Notes: generated by a model not told the origin, from the letters alone. A DNA stretch of 43,659 nt from Actinomycetota bacterium (GCA_963169215.1 CAUJEE010000003.1:1-43659); one strand, 5' to 3'; shown: positions 1-7,823, counted from the first letter of the stretch. A program made the numbers and translations.

Positions 1-747
1 GGCGGAGTTCCACACCTCGCCCACCTCGTCGAGGAAGCCACCGCTCACCAGGGTGGTACGGAACACGCACATCAGCGGCCCCGGCGCGGGCACCGCGCGA
101 ACGTGCACGGTGTACTCCACCGTCGGCACCCAGCCCGGCGCGATGTCGAGGTTGAACACCGCCGGCGGAAACGCGTCGCACACCATCAACAGCGCGAGTG
201 TGTCGAGCGGGCGACCGTCGCGGAAGGCGAACCAGCCGGCGATCTCCGCCGAACCGCTGCGTTCGCCACGGGTCCAGCCGACGTGATCGGGGTGCAGTCG
301 CACCTCGGTGCGGTCGCTGAGCGCGATGTCGGCACCCCCCTGATTGCGATCGCGGGCGAGACAATCCTCGAACGGTGGCAGCACTGGTGGTGCAGCGGCG
401 ACGTGCTCGAACGACTCGCCGGCCGACATGTCGCCGAACGCTCCGAGCAGTTGCAGCAGCGGTCGATCATCGGCACGCAGTTGCGCGCTGACGGTGGCGA
501 AGCGACGCCCGGCCTTCACCACCGTTGCGTCGACCTGCACCGGTCCGGGGCGGCCGGGCGCCAGGTAGTGCCCGGTCACTGTGACCGGGTCGGGTCGACC
601 GCTGACCGCCAGCATGTGCCGCGCCGCGAGGGCCATCAGGTAGCCACCGTTGGCGTTGCCGTTGATGTCCCACCCGTCGACGATCGCGGCCGATCCGTCG
701 GCGGCGACCACGGTGGCGGCATCGAACTCGTAGGTCGGTGGCACCAC
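1..747 (-). CDS. Acyl-CoA thioesterase-like (hotdog fold) protein, partial
   Basis: This gene is absent from the ORF track because it starts with GTG and runs off the left edge. Reading the minus strand from a GTG gives 249 codons without a stop. Near the N-terminus it has 'GNANGGYLMALAARHM', which fits the NGGYL-type segment of the thioesterase-like superfamily (two-hotdog, TesB-related acyl-CoA hydrolases). Later come 'ALLMVCDAFPPAVFN' and 'WVPTVEYTVHVR', typical of the second hotdog repeat. It probably hydrolyses acyl-CoA thioesters in the cytoplasm; the substrate is unknown. Two adjacent GTG codons (ending at 747 and 744) could start it. An in-frame TAG lies just upstream, and the box TAGAAC sits 6 bases before the second GTG, the same box and gap as at glmU, so 744 may be the true start. 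The C-terminus lies outside the window. The gene is divergent from metG. Confidence 0.72.
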   Translation of the reverse strand, partial: MVPPTYEFDAATVVAADGSAAIVDGWDINGNANGGYLMALAARHMLAVSGRPDPVTVTGHYLAPGRPGPVQVDATVVKAGRRFATVSAQLRADDRPLLQLLGAFGDMSAGESFEHVAAAPPVLPPFEDCLARDRNQGGADIALSDRTEVRLHPDHVGWTRGERSGSAEIAGWFAFRDGRPLDTLALLMVCDAFPPAVFNLDIAPGWVPTVEYTVHVRAVPAPGPLMCVFRTTLVSGGFLDEVGEVWNSA

Positions 748-886
748 CCCGTTCTAACCGAAAGTGATGTCCCACGGCCCAGTGGGCGGGCATATCCTGG
801 GCTGGTGACCCCGCGGATCCGCCCCCGTCGAATGTGCACCGGCTGCTGACAGCCGACGAATCGCCATTCACGAAAGGACCGCCGCG
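748..886. promoter_or_regulatory. Divergent intergenic region, thioesterase/metG
   Basis: This 139-base spacer holds signals for both flanking genes. On the plus strand TATCCT (793-798) is a plausible -10 for metG; I see no good -35. A Shine-Dalgarno-like AAAGGA (873-878) lies 8 bases before the metG ATG. On the minus strand TAGAAC (751-756) lies next to the start of the thioesterase gene. All are judged by eye only. Confidence 0.35.
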
Positions 887-2386
887 ATGACCCGCACCTA
901 CCTCACCACCCCGATCTACTACGTCACGGCCAAGCCCCACCTGGGCCACGCCTACACCACCATCGTCGGCGACGCACTCGCTCGCTGGCACCGCTTGCTG
1001 GGCAACGACGTGCATTACCTCACCGGCACCGACGAGCACGGCCAAAAGGTGCAGGACTACGCCGACGCGGCGGGCAAGAGCCCGCAGGAGTTCGTCGACG
1101 AGATCGCCCCGCTCTACGTGGATGCGTGGCGCAAGCTGGGCATCAGCAACGACGACTTCATCCGCACCACCGAGCCGCGCCACAAAGCCGGAGTGGTCGA
1201 GCTGCTGCAGCGCTGCTACGACGCGGGCGACATCGAACTCGACGTGTACAAGGGCAAGTACTGCGTGGCCTGCGAGGAGTACTACACCGACGACGAACTC
1301 GACCCCGGCGACCTGTGCAAGATCCACAAGCGCCCGGTGGAGTACTTCGAGGAGGAGAACTACTTCTTCCGCCTCAGCAGGTATCAAGACCGACTCCTGC
1401 ACTGGTACGCCGCGCACCCCGGCGCGATCCAGCCCGAATTCCGCGGCAACGAGGCTCTCGGCCTGATCCGCGGCGGCCTCCGCGACTTCAGCGTCAGCCG
1501 CACCAGCCTGAAGTGGGGCATCCCCCTCCCGTGGGATCCCAAGCATGTCGCCTACGTGTGGTTCGACGCGCTGGCCAACTACATCACCGCCGTCGGCTTC
1601 GGCAGCGACGACGAGCAGTTCCGCAGCTGGTGGCCGGGCGTGCACCTGATCGGCAAGGACATCGTCCGCCACCACTGCGTCTACTGGCCGGCGATGCTGC
1701 TCAGCGCGGGCCTCGAACCGCCTGCCGGCTGGGCGGTGGGCGGCTGGCTGCTGGTGGGCGGCGAGAAGATGTCGAAGACGTCGGGCAACGTGGTGAACCC
1801 GCTCGACCTCGTCGACGACATCGGCCTCGACGGGTTTCGCTACTACCTGCTCGCCGAAACCCCCTACGGGCAGGACGGCGACTTCACCTACGAAGGCCTG
1901 GTCGCGCGCTACAACAGCGACCTCGCCAACAACCTCGGCAACCTGTTGTCGCGTGTCGCCACCGTGGTGGGCAGCAAGTGCGGCGGCGTGGGCCCCGCGC
2001 CGCGCGCCGACTCGCCCCTCGCCGCGGCGGCCGCCGCCGCGTGGGAGGGAACGGCCGAGGGGTGGGCCAGCTACCAACCGAGCCGGGCACTCGATGCCAC
2101 ATGGCAGCTCATCCGCGCCACCAACGCCCACCTCGAAGCCAACGAACCGTGGAAGGCCGAGCCCGGCCCGGCGGTGGATGCGGTGCTCGGCGATGCGCTG
2201 GAGGCGCTGCGCATCGTCGCCATCCTCGCCTCGCCGGCGGTGCCCGACACCTGCCAGCAGGTGTGGCAGCGCATCGGCCTCGCCGGCGCGGTGAGCGACC
2301 AACGCCTGCCTGCCGCGGCCACGTGGGGCGGCTATCCGGGCGACACCACCGTCGTCAAGGGCACCCCCCTGTTCCCCCGCCGCTGA
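887..2386 (+). CDS. metG: Methionyl-tRNA synthetase
   Basis: Charges tRNA-Met with methionine in the cytoplasm (class I aminoacyl-tRNA synthetase). The HIGH-type signature reads HLGHAYT (about residues 18-24) and the KMSKS loop reads KMSKT (about residue 293). A single zinc knuckle is visible as CVAC followed by CKIH, the arrangement known from short MetRS enzymes such as that of Thermus. At 499 aa it ends after the helical anticodon-binding domain and has no C-terminal EMAP/Trbp111-like dimerisation domain, as in many actinobacterial enzymes. The ATG has AAAGGA 8 bases upstream. The 60-base gap to tatD is C/A-rich and has no evident hairpin, so the two may be cotranscribed. The identification is secure. 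Confidence 0.97.
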   Translation: MTRTYLTTPIYYVTAKPHLGHAYTTIVGDALARWHRLLGNDVHYLTGTDEHGQKVQDYADAAGKSPQEFVDEIAPLYVDAWRKLGISNDDFIRTTEPRHKAGVVELLQRCYDAGDIELDVYKGKYCVACEEYYTDDELDPGDLCKIHKRPVEYFEEENYFFRLSRYQDRLLHWYAAHPGAIQPEFRGNEALGLIRGGLRDFSVSRTSLKWGIPLPWDPKHVAYVWFDALANYITAVGFGSDDEQFRSWWPGVHLIGKDIVRHHCVYWPAMLLSAGLEPPAGWAVGGWLLVGGEKMSKTSGNVVNPLDLVDDIGLDGFRYYLLAETPYGQDGDFTYEGLVARYNSDLANNLGNLLSRVATVVGSKCGGVGPAPRADSPLAAAAAAAWEGTAEGWASYQPSRALDATWQLIRATNAHLEANEPWKAEPGPAVDAVLGDALEALRIVAILASPAVPDTCQQVWQRIGLAGAVSDQRLPAAATWGGYPGDTTVVKGTPLFPRR

Positions 2387-2446
2387 ATCCCGACCGCACC
2401 CTCGACCGCACCCCCGACCGACACACACACCCACCGACACACACCG

Positions 2447-3214
2447 ATGACTTCCCAGCCGTACATCGATTCGCATTGCCACCTCTACGAAAAGGGGGGC
2501 ATGACCGTCGACGAGATCGTCGCCCAGGCGCGCGACGCGGGCGTCACCGGCATGATCACCATCGGCTGCGACGCGGCCTCCACCGCCGAGGCGATCGAGA
2601 TGGCCACCCGCTTCGACGGTGTGTTCGCCACCGTCGGCCTGCACCCGCACGAGGCCCGCCTGGGGGTCGACACGATCGTTCCCCTGCTCGACGATCCGCA
2701 CGTCGTCGCCATCGGCGAGGCAGGCCTCGACTACCACTACGACCACTCGCCCCGCGACACCCAACGTGAAGTGTTCGCGGCCCAGATCCAGCTGGCCCAT
2801 CAGCGCGGCCTGCCACTGATCGTGCACACTCGCGAGGCATGGGATGACACGTTCGACATCCTCCGCGCCGAAGGTGTGCCCGAGCGCACCGTGTTCCACT
2901 GCTTCACCGGCGAAACGAACGAGGCGCGCACCTGCCTCGACATGGGCGCGTGGCTCAGTTTCAGCGGCATCGTCACCTTCGCCAACGCCACCGCGCTGCA
3001 CGACGCAGCACGCCTGTGTCCCACCGACCGGATGCTGGCCGAGACCGACAGCCCGTACCTCGCGCCAGTTCCCCACCGCGGCTCCACCAACCGGCCGGCG
3101 TTCGTCACCCACGTAGTGGCTGCGCTGGCTGTGCTGCGCGACCAACCCTTGGACGAGGTGCGCGCGGCAACCGTCGCCAACGCCTGCCTTGCCTTTCCAG
3201 GGGTACGTCCCTAG
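2447..3214 (+). CDS. tatD: TatD-family metal-dependent hydrolase
   Basis: TatD-family enzymes are metal-dependent deoxyribonucleases of the amidohydrolase (TIM-barrel) fold. The N-terminal metal motif DSHCHL, the 'GEAGLDYHYDHS' segment, HTREA and the C-terminal 'ETDSPYLAP' are all present, and the length (255 aa) is normal. In actinobacteria tatD commonly precedes rpfB-rsmA-ispE; here the next gene is a different small wall-type protein. The stop codon TAG is part of a TAGCCT box that may be the -10 of that next gene. Whether the cellular role is DNA repair, RNA turnover or D-amino-acid processing cannot be told from sequence. Confidence 0.93.
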   Translation: MTSQPYIDSHCHLYEKGGMTVDEIVAQARDAGVTGMITIGCDAASTAEAIEMATRFDGVFATVGLHPHEARLGVDTIVPLLDDPHVVAIGEAGLDYHYDHSPRDTQREVFAAQIQLAHQRGLPLIVHTREAWDDTFDILRAEGVPERTVFHCFTGETNEARTCLDMGAWLSFSGIVTFANATALHDAARLCPTDRMLAETDSPYLAPVPHRGSTNRPAFVTHVVAALAVLRDQPLDEVRAATVANACLAFPGVRP

Positions 3215-3227
3215 CCTTTTACTGGCC

Positions 3228-3719
3228 ATGTACCACACCGAGCGCCGCCGCGTGATCTTCGCGTCGATCGTCACCGCGATCGCCATCCCCGCGCTGTGGA
3301 TCATGAGCGGCGACGACCAGTCGAGCGAGTCCGCCGGTGGCAGCACGATCCCCACTGCGCCACCGACCACCATCTACAAACCGGAGACGCCCGTGTTCGT
3401 CGGCGGTGAGGATGGCACGAGCGAAGCGAGCGGAGACGCGAGCATCGCCACCGCGCCTGCCCCCAACGCCAACAACTTCCGCGGCAAGGCCTCCTACCGT
3501 CGCTATCCCGACACGCTCGACCGACCCTGCACCGCACCACAGGCGCCCGATGCGACTCTGTTGACGGTGATCAACGTCAACAACGGTCAGTTCACCACGT
3601 GCACCAACATCCGCACGTTCACCCCACCAGCGGGCGTCGACATCGTCATCCACACCGACGTGTTCTCCGAGGTGGGCGACATCGCCGACTCGCCGATCGA
3701 CGTGCGCGTCACCTGGTAG
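3228..3719 (+). CDS. Membrane-anchored RlpA-like (double-psi beta-barrel-like) protein in the rpfB position
   Basis: The 163-aa product starts with a basic stretch and one hydrophobic segment ('RRRVIFASIVTAIAIPALW'), a signal anchor or uncleaved signal. A low-complexity Ser/Thr/Pro/Asp linker follows to about residue 80, then a small domain. The domain begins 'GKASYRRYP' and continues with 'CTAPQAPDATLLTVINVNNG', 'FTTCTN', a VDIVIHTDVF strand and a final 'IDVRVTW'. This order resembles the RlpA barrel (GxASWY, TAAH..LP.GT.V.V.N..NG, ID.S, V.V.W), but the usual His and Asp residues are not evident, so catalysis is doubtful. I chose ATG 3228, not the upstream GTG of the ORF track, which would overlap tatD. 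The gene touches rsmA (TAGTG overlap). Its position matches the resuscitation-promoting factor gene of other actinobacteria. The family call is tentative. Confidence 0.6.
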   Translation: MYHTERRRVIFASIVTAIAIPALWIMSGDDQSSESAGGSTIPTAPPTTIYKPETPVFVGGEDGTSEASGDASIATAPAPNANNFRGKASYRRYPDTLDRPCTAPQAPDATLLTVINVNNGQFTTCTNIRTFTPPAGVDIVIHTDVFSEVGDIADSPIDVRVTW

Positions 3720-4558
3720 TGCACAACCACGCGGCCATCAGCGAGTTGCTGCGCAGGGGCGGATTGAGCCCGCGTCGCGACCTCGGTCAGAACTTCGTCG
3801 TCGACGCCAACACCGTGCGACGCATCGCCCGCCTGGCCGAGATCGGCCCCGGCGACAAGGTGGTGGAGGTCGGTGCCGGGCTCGGCTCGCTCACGCTCGC
3901 ACTGGCCGAGACCGGAGCGCGGGTGCTGGCCGTCGAGGTAGACGCCGGCGCGGTGCCCCTACTGCGCGAAGTGACGGCCGGGCTGGCAGCAGTGACCGTG
4001 GTCGAGGCCGACGCGATGAAGGTCGATTGGCCGGCGTTGCTCTCCGAGCACGACGATGCCGACGCCGATCGCGGCTGGGTGCTGGTGGCCAATCTGCCGT
4101 ACAACGTCGCCACGCCACTGGTGTGCGACCTGCTCGACGGCCTGCCGCAGATCGAGCGCATGCTGGTGATGGTGCAGCGTGAGGCCGCCGAGCGCTTCTG
4201 TGCCGCGCCGCGCACACCGCAGTACGGGGCGGTGACGGTGAAGGTCGCCTACTGGGCCACGGCGCGCATCGTCGGGCAGGTGCCGGCGAGCGTGTTCATA
4301 CCCCGCCCCAACGTCGAGTCGGCGCTGGCCGACATCCGCCGCCGCCCCCGGCCGGCAAGCGAGGCCCCGGCGGCGACGCTGTTCCCGCTGGTGCGCGCCG
4401 CATTCGGCCAGCGACGCAAGATGCTGCGCCGTTCGCTGGCCGAGACGGTCGCTGCGGAGGTGTTCGACGTGGCGCAGATCGAAAGCACCCGGCGACCCGA
4501 AGAGCTGACCGTCGAAGAGTGGGGCCGACTGGCCTTGGCGTGGAGTGCGGCCCGATGA
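3719..4558 (+). CDS. rsmA: 16S rRNA (adenine1518-N6/adenine1519-N6)-dimethyltransferase
   Basis: RsmA (KsgA) dimethylates two adjacent adenines in the 3'-terminal hairpin of 16S rRNA late in small-subunit assembly. The N-terminal 'RDLGQNFVVD' is the family signature, 'VVEVGAGLGSLT' is the SAM-binding loop, and 'NLPYN' is catalytic motif IV. The ORF-track start at 3599 lies inside the preceding gene. The GTG at 3719, overlapping that gene's TAG by one base, gives a 279-aa protein of normal length and N-terminus. It overlaps ispE by ATGA at its end, implying translational coupling through rsmA-ispE. Confidence 0.96.
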   Translation: MHNHAAISELLRRGGLSPRRDLGQNFVVDANTVRRIARLAEIGPGDKVVEVGAGLGSLTLALAETGARVLAVEVDAGAVPLLREVTAGLAAVTVVEADAMKVDWPALLSEHDDADADRGWVLVANLPYNVATPLVCDLLDGLPQIERMLVMVQREAAERFCAAPRTPQYGAVTVKVAYWATARIVGQVPASVFIPRPNVESALADIRRRPRPASEAPAATLFPLVRAAFGQRRKMLRRSLAETVAAEVFDVAQIESTRRPEELTVEEWGRLALAWSAAR

Positions 4559-5301
4559 ACCTCACCGTTCGCGCCCCGGCCAAGCTCACCCTCTCGCTGC
4601 GCATCACCGGCGTGCGCGACGACGGCTACCACCTGATCGATGCCGAGATGGTGACGCTCGAGTTGGCCGACACGCTCACCATCGACCCTGCCGGCGATGC
4701 GCTCGCCGTCGACGGCCCCTACGCCTCCGGCATACCGCTCGACGACCGCAACCTGGTGGCCAGGGCGCTGGCCGCCGCCGGGCGGCGGGCGGGGGTGCGC
4801 GTGCACAAGACCATCCCCCACGGCGGAGGCCTGGGCGGGGGCAGCGCCGACGCGGCCGCGGTGTTGCGCTGGGCCGGATGGAGCGGCACCGCCGACGAGT
4901 TGCAGGCCGCGGCGCGCCTCGGGGCCGATGTGCCGTTCTGCCTGATCGGCGGGCGCGCCCGGGTGCGCGGCATCGGCGAGTCGGTCGAGTCCCTGCCGCT
5001 CGTCGCCGACGAGATCACGCTGGTGATCCCACCACTGGCGGTCGACACTGCGGCCGCCTACCGCGCCTGGGACTCACTCGGCGGGCCGACCGGCGCAGGG
5101 GTCAACGACCTCGAACCGGCAGCCCTCGTGGTCGAGCCACGCCTCGGCCTATGGCGCGATCGCATCCGCGAGGCGGCGGGCGAGCCACCGACGCTCGCCG
5201 GCAGCGGGTCAACCTGGTTCGTGCGCGGTCATCGCGACATCGCCGCCGCGCTGGCCGGGGCGACCGTGGTGCATACGCGCACCGACCGCCCGCAGCAGTA
5301 G
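4555..5301 (+). CDS. ispE: 4-diphosphocytidyl-2-C-methyl-D-erythritol kinase
   Basis: IspE phosphorylates CDP-methylerythritol in the MEP isoprenoid pathway. It is a GHMP kinase: 'APAKLTLSLRI' is motif 1 and 'PHGGGLGGGSADAAA' is the glycine-rich ATP loop; 'LAGSGSTWF' is motif 3. I use the ATG at 4555, which overlaps the rsmA stop (ATGA); the ORF-track start at 4519 would lie inside rsmA. At 248 aa it is shorter than the usual 280-320 aa, with the C-terminal part compact, but the motifs are intact. The stop codon lies in the loop of a predicted stem-loop. Confidence 0.95.
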   Translation: MNLTVRAPAKLTLSLRITGVRDDGYHLIDAEMVTLELADTLTIDPAGDALAVDGPYASGIPLDDRNLVARALAAAGRRAGVRVHKTIPHGGGLGGGSADAAAVLRWAGWSGTADELQAAARLGADVPFCLIGGRARVRGIGESVESLPLVADEITLVIPPLAVDTAAAYRAWDSLGGPTGAGVNDLEPAALVVEPRLGLWRDRIREAAGEPPTLAGSGSTWFVRGHRDIAAALAGATVVHTRTDRPQQ

Positions 5302-5313
5302 GCAGGCGGTCGG
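5282..5313. terminator. Stem-loop enclosing the ispE stop; likely bidirectional terminator
   Basis: CCGACCGCC (5282-5290) pairs perfectly with GGCGGTCGG (5305-5313) across a 14-base loop that contains the ispE TAG. There is no T-tract on either side. It sits between the convergent genes ispE and the bS22 gene, so it could serve both directions. Confidence 0.5.
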
Positions 5314-5339
5314 CAACAGAGCGACAGATTGCGGAGTGG

Positions 5340-5429
5340 CTAGCGGCGCTGGTGGCGCGTGCGGCGGAGCATCTTCTTGTGCTTCTTCTTGCGCATGCGC
5401 TTGCGACGCTTCTTGATCAGTGAACCCAT
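5340..5429 (-). CDS. 30S ribosomal protein bS22 (AURKAIP1/COX24-type), 29 aa
   Basis: This gene is too short for the ORF track. The minus strand from 5429 reads MGSLIKKRRKRMRKKKHKKM and then LRRTRHQRR before TAG, almost entirely Lys/Arg. It matches the AURKAIP1/COX24-domain peptide known as bS22, a small subunit protein found near the decoding centre of mycobacterial ribosomes. The mycobacterial protein is about 33 residues, with a few more basic residues at the end; this copy stops right after QRR. It lies alone between ispE and tRNA-Gln, on the opposite strand. No strong Shine-Dalgarno is evident. Because the motif is so characteristic, confidence is high despite the size. Confidence 0.92.
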   Translation of the reverse strand: MGSLIKKRRKRMRKKKHKKMLRRTRHQRR

Positions 5430-5505
5430 AACGTCCGTCAACGCTAGCGCTCCCGGGTCACTCCCCCAACTGCCGGCTCGCACGGGTATCGTGGCGACCG
5501 GTCCG

Positions 5506-5576
5506 TCCGGGGTCGTTCAATGGTAGGACTGCGGGTTTTGGTCCCGTCTATAGGGGTTCGAATCCTCTCCCCGGAA
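5506..5576 (+). tRNA. tRNA-Gln (anticodon UUG)
   Basis: The cloverleaf was folded by hand. Acceptor TCCGGGG pairs with CCCCGGA, followed by discriminator A. The D stem is GTTC/GGAC. The anticodon stem is GCGGG/CCCGT with loop TTTTGGT, so the anticodon is TTG. The T stem is AGGGG/CCTCT-type pairing with loop TTCGAAT. The 3' CCA is not encoded. TATCGT at 5487-5492 is a possible -10. Confidence 0.97.
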
Positions 5577-5653
5577 CTCACCGCCTGCACCCGCTGCCGG
5601 CGCCCGCAGCCGCCGACACCACCCGACACCGTGCGTCCCGTCGGCCGACGCGC

Positions 5654-5659
5654 TAGAAC
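5654..5659 (+). promoter_or_regulatory. Putative -10 box of glmU (leaderless spacing)
   Basis: TAGAAC ends 6 bases before the glmU ATG, the spacing expected if transcription begins at the start codon. No Shine-Dalgarno is present. The same hexamer stands before the first gene of the window. Confidence 0.35.
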
Positions 5660-5665
5660 GACACC

Positions 5666-6763
5666 ATGACCGTTTCCGCGATCGTGCTGGCGGCAGGCGA
5701 AGGCACCCGCATGCGCTCGGCGCGGCCCAAGCCGCTGCACCTCATCTGCGGGCGGCCGATGGTGATGCACGTGATCCACGCGCTCGAGCACGTGCAGCCC
5801 GAGCGCACCGTCGTCGTCGTCGGTCACGGCGCCGAGCGGGTCACCAAGAAGGTGCAGGAGCAGGCACCAGACTGGGCCAACGTCACGTTCATGGAGCAGA
5901 ACGTGCAGCGCGGCACGGGCGACGCGGCGATGGTGGGCCTCGGCGCATTGCCCGGCGACGATCTCGACGACACCTCCACGGTGGTGGTGCTTCCCGGCGA
6001 CGCGCCGTTGCTGCAGCCGCACACGGTGGAGGAGCTGATCGACGCGCACGAGTCGCACGAGTACGCCGCCACCCTGGTCACCTCCGAGCTCGACGACCCG
6101 ACGGGCTACGGGCGCATCGTGCGCGCCCCCGCCAAGCGCGGCGATTCGCGCCTGCTGCGCATCGTCGAACAGCGCGACGCAAGCCCCGAGGAGCTGGCGA
6201 TCAAGGAGGTGTGCACCAGCATCTACGCCTTCCGCCGCGACCTGCTCGGCCCGGCGCTGCGCCGCCTGGTGCCCGACAACGCGCAGGGCGAGTACTACCT
6301 CACCGACGTCGTCGCCTCGCTGGCGGCGATGGGTCATCGCGTCGGCTCGGTGCCCGCGCCGGCAGCCGAGACGCAGGGCGTGAACGATCGCTGGCAATTG
6401 GCGCTGGCCGAGCGCGAGCTGCGCGCCCGCACAAACCGCCGGTGGCTGCTCAACGGGGTGACGATGCTCGACCCGCGTCAGACGTTCGTCGATGTCACCG
6501 TGCGGCTCGGCCGCGATGTCACCCTCTATCCGGGCACCATCCTGCAGGGCGCCACCTCTGTCGGCGACGGGTGCGAGATCGGGCCCGACACGCGGCTGTG
6601 CGACTGCACCGTCGGCGACGGGGCACGCGTCGAACACACCGTCGGCAACGAGGCCGAGGTCGGGCCGGGCGCGCATGTCGGTCCCTTCGCCCACCTGCCC
6701 GCCGGCAGCGCGGTTGTTGCCGGGCTGGTCACCGGCGCCTTCTACACTGCCCCCGGGGGCTGA
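5666..6763 (+). CDS. glmU: GlmU-type UDP-GlcNAc pyrophosphorylase with truncated acetyltransferase domain
   Basis: The N-terminal 230 residues are a complete uridyltransferase domain that makes UDP-GlcNAc from GlcNAc-1-P: 'LAAGEGTRMRS' and PKPLH bind nucleotide, and 'QRGTGDAA' and 'TGYGRI' are typical. A left-handed beta-helix of hexapeptide repeats follows from about residue 265. Full GlmU proteins have 450-490 residues; this one has 365. It ends at 'GPFAHLPAGSAVVAGL...' which aligns with the E. coli segment GPFARLRPGAELLEG, so it stops just before the part holding the acetyltransferase His363, Tyr366 and Asn377 (E. coli numbering). Only 70 bases separate it from prs, so no displaced remainder exists here. 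Glucosamine-1-P acetylation must be done elsewhere, or the enzyme uses another source of GlcNAc-1-P. The stop lies at the tip of a hairpin. Confidence 0.9.
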   Translation: MTVSAIVLAAGEGTRMRSARPKPLHLICGRPMVMHVIHALEHVQPERTVVVVGHGAERVTKKVQEQAPDWANVTFMEQNVQRGTGDAAMVGLGALPGDDLDDTSTVVVLPGDAPLLQPHTVEELIDAHESHEYAATLVTSELDDPTGYGRIVRAPAKRGDSRLLRIVEQRDASPEELAIKEVCTSIYAFRRDLLGPALRRLVPDNAQGEYYLTDVVASLAAMGHRVGSVPAPAAETQGVNDRWQLALAERELRARTNRRWLLNGVTMLDPRQTFVDVTVRLGRDVTLYPGTILQGATSVGDGCEIGPDTRLCDCTVGDGARVEHTVGNEAEVGPGAHVGPFAHLPAGSAVVAGLVTGAFYTAPGG

Positions 6764-6773
6764 AGCCGCCGGG
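6752..6773 (+). terminator. Imperfect hairpin around the glmU stop codon
   Basis: CCCGGGGGCT and AGCCGCCGGG can pair with one mismatch; the TGA of glmU overlaps the tip. There is no T-tract. It may terminate or attenuate transcription before prs, or protect the glmU 3' end. Confidence 0.35.
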
Positions 6774-6833
6774 CCGCGACAGCTGCTCGGCAACACGGCC
6801 GCCACACAACACGATCGGAGCAGCGAACAGCCA

Positions 6834-7823
6834 ATGGAAAAGGTCACCACCAAGCGGATGGCGCTCTACTCGGGGCGCACCCATCCGGCGCTCGCCCGCG
6901 AGGTGGCCGAACACCTGGGGATCGAACTGGGCAACCCCAACCTGGTGCAGTTCGCCAACGGCGAGATCCGCGCCCGCTTCGGGGAGAGCATCCGCGGCGA
7001 CGACGTGTTCGTCATGCAGACCCACTGCGGACACGATGCGCAGAGCATCAACGACTCGATCATGGAACAGCTGATCATGATCGATGCCGCTTACCGCGCC
7101 TCGGCCAAGCGCATCACCGCGGTGTGCCCCTTCTACGGCTACGCCCGCCAGGATCGCAAGGCCGAGGGACGCGAGCCGATCACCGCCCGCCTGGTCGCCG
7201 ACCTGTTCAAGACCGCCGGGGCCAAGCGGATGGTCTCCATCGACCTGCACAGCGGGCAGATCCAGGGCTTCTTCGACGGTCCGGTCGATCACCTCACGGC
7301 CACTCCGGTGCTCGAGAACTACGTGCGCCAGCACGCCCAGGAGCCGGTGATCGTCGCCCCCGACGCGGGGCGGATCAAGGTCGCCGAGCGCATGGCGCAA
7401 CACCTCAGCGACCGTGGTTCCGACCTCGCGTTCATCTACAAGCGCCGCCCGAAGGGCACCACCAACATCGCCGAGGCGCGCGAGGTGATGGGCGACGTCG
7501 AGGGGCGGCTGTGCATCCTCACCGACGACATGATCGACTCCGGTGGAACGATCTGCTCGGCGGCCGAGGTGCTGAAGGCGCGCGGCGCCACGGAAGTATG
7601 GGCGATGGCCACTCACGCCGTGCTGTCAGGGCCGGCGATCGAGCGGTTGGGGAAGTCGCTGATCAGCAGGGTCGTCCTCACCAACACGCTGCCGATCCCG
7701 GCGGAGAAGATGAGCCCCAAGATCGAGGTGTTGTCGATCGCGCCGCTCATCGCCGACGCGCTGAACGCAGTGTTCGACGACGCCAGCGTCAGCGAGATCT
7801 TCGGCGGCGAGAACCAAGCCTGA
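6834..7823 (+). CDS. prs: Ribose-phosphate pyrophosphokinase
   Basis: Makes PRPP from ribose-5-phosphate and ATP, feeding purine, pyrimidine, His, Trp and NAD synthesis. The ATG at 6834 gives the canonical 329-aa protein beginning with 'KRMALYSGRTHPALA'; the ORF-track start at 6492 lies inside glmU. Visible motifs: FANGEI, 'YGYARQDRK' (ATP and catalytic loop), 'DLHSGQIQGFF', 'KRR' in the flexible loop, and the PRPP-binding 'LTDDMIDSGGT'. It follows glmU in the usual actinobacterial order, linking sugar-nucleotide and PRPP synthesis genes. Confidence 0.98.
   Translation: MEKVTTKRMALYSGRTHPALAREVAEHLGIELGNPNLVQFANGEIRARFGESIRGDDVFVMQTHCGHDAQSINDSIMEQLIMIDAAYRASAKRITAVCPFYGYARQDRKAEGREPITARLVADLFKTAGAKRMVSIDLHSGQIQGFFDGPVDHLTATPVLENYVRQHAQEPVIVAPDAGRIKVAERMAQHLSDRGSDLAFIYKRRPKGTTNIAEAREVMGDVEGRLCILTDDMIDSGGTICSAAEVLKARGATEVWAMATHAVLSGPAIERLGKSLISRVVLTNTLPIPAEKMSPKIEVLSIAPLIADALNAVFDDASVSEIFGGENQA

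Noticed and set aside
2387-2446. CA/CCGAC-rich spacer as a regulatory repeat
   Set aside because: The repeats are irregular and short; it looks like simple low-complexity sequence.
1126-2769. 547-aa plus-strand ORF
   Set aside because: Arg/Pro-rich out-of-frame translation of metG and tatD.
467-3373. 968-aa ORF on the minus strand
   Set aside because: Antisense to metG and tatD; the translation is low-complexity Val/Ala/Gly/Arg sequence typical of shadow frames in high-GC DNA.
5506-5576. tRNA-Gln as an integration site
   Set aside because: No repeat of its 3' end was noticed nearby and the flanking genes are housekeeping.
5444-6853. 469-aa minus-strand ORF
   Set aside because: Covers tRNA-Gln and the antisense of glmU; no recognisable domain.
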